15,175 bases of DNA from Chloroflexi bacterium UBA6019 (GTDB taxonomy: Bacteria; Chloroflexota; Dormibacteria; Dormibacterales; Dormibacteraceae). The translations under genes and the position numbers were made by a program. Every line of letters begins with the position of its first letter. Within the stretch, counting starts at the first letter, position 1. The stretch is taken from positions 2,594 through 17,768 of the forward strand of contig DIZV01000136.1 of assembly GCA_002427995.1 (NCBI GenBank), in the 5' to 3' direction. This document shows positions 14,926-15,175 of this stretch, piece by piece. The notes below the pieces were generated by a model, which worked only from the letters and a program-made list of their open reading frames with translations, had not been told where the DNA came from and did not search any database.

Positions 14926-15175
14926 TGCCCGGTCCGCCCCGCCAGCTGCTCGAGGGCGTGGCCGAGCGCGGGCAGCACGGCGTCCAAGGACTCGGTGGCC
15001 CCGCGCTCGCTGCCGGGGAGGTTCAGGACCAGGCAGCGGCCGCGGACGCCGGCGATTCCGCGCGACAGAATCGCCATCGGTGTCGAGGCGACGCCCGCCC
15101 GCCTCATCGCCTCGGACAGTCCGGGCACCTGGTAGTCGAGCTCCAGGGCGGTCGCCTGGGGAGTCACATCTCGCG
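14922..15175 (-). CDS. mog: Molybdopterin adenylyltransferase, C-terminal part (MogA/MoaB family)
   Basis: This is the last 84 or so residues of a protein that adenylates molybdopterin before molybdenum insertion. The frame runs off the window edge as RDVTPQATALELDYQVPGLSEAMR, and then carries TPMAILSRGIAGVRGRCLVLNLPGS and ESLDAVLPALGHALEQL, which match the C-terminal half of the MogA/MoaB fold closely. The GTG at 15167 is internal, not the start, because the family sequence RDVTP continues upstream of it. MogA and MoaB cannot be told apart from this part. The stop overlaps the pxpA TTG start. Confidence 0.88.
   Translation of the reverse strand, partial: RDVTPQATALELDYQVPGLSEAMRRAGVASTPMAILSRGIAGVRGRCLVLNLPGSERGATESLDAVLPALGHALEQLAGRTGH

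Overview
This is a gene-dense, GC-rich bacterial stretch with no mobile elements, RNA genes or CRISPR. It has seventeen protein genes with almost no space between them. Many starts are GTG, TTG or even CTG, and several genes overlap by a four-base NTGA junction. Separate accA and accD subunits, the dense packing and the high GC suggest an uncultivated or little-studied lineage such as Chloroflexota or Dormibacterota, or a deep actinobacterial relative. This placement is inference, since no marker gene settles it.

Region 1 (1-3724, plus) is a fatty-acid initiation operon: the end of fabH, then fabD, fabG, accD and accA. Together they make malonyl-CoA, load it onto ACP, condense it and perform the first reduction. 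accA is interrupted by one extra G in its glycine-rich active-site stretch, probably a sequence error. AccD has an unusual zinc finger, and FabG has Asp where the catalytic-tetrad Asn normally sits. Region 2 (3764-5256, plus) holds an exported YVTN-type beta-propeller protein and a small GlsB/YeaQ-type membrane protein. A DHA2-family drug exporter (5253-6965, minus) converges on them with overlapping stop codons.

Region 3 (7047-10640, plus) is a folate operon, folB-larC-folD-folC, in which every junction is a four-base overlap. The nickel-pincer cofactor gene larC is embedded in it, and folC appears to start at CTG. A Nif3-family metal protein (minus) converges on folC. Region 4 (11469-13685, plus) has a DUF4013 membrane protein followed by pxpB and pxpC, two subunits of 5-oxoprolinase. 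Facing them on the minus strand (15175-13701) are the end of a mog/moaB molybdopterin adenylyltransferase, pxpA (the third 5-oxoprolinase subunit) and a peroxiredoxin.

The most exciting item is that peroxiredoxin. Its reading frame is interrupted by a single in-frame TGA exactly where the peroxidatic cysteine should be (TPG-U). The protein contains no cysteine at all, and a hairpin resembling a bacterial SECIS element begins two bases after the TGA. It is a strong candidate for a selenocysteine-dependent peroxiredoxin co-transcribed with pxpA. Standard gene callers would split or truncate it.
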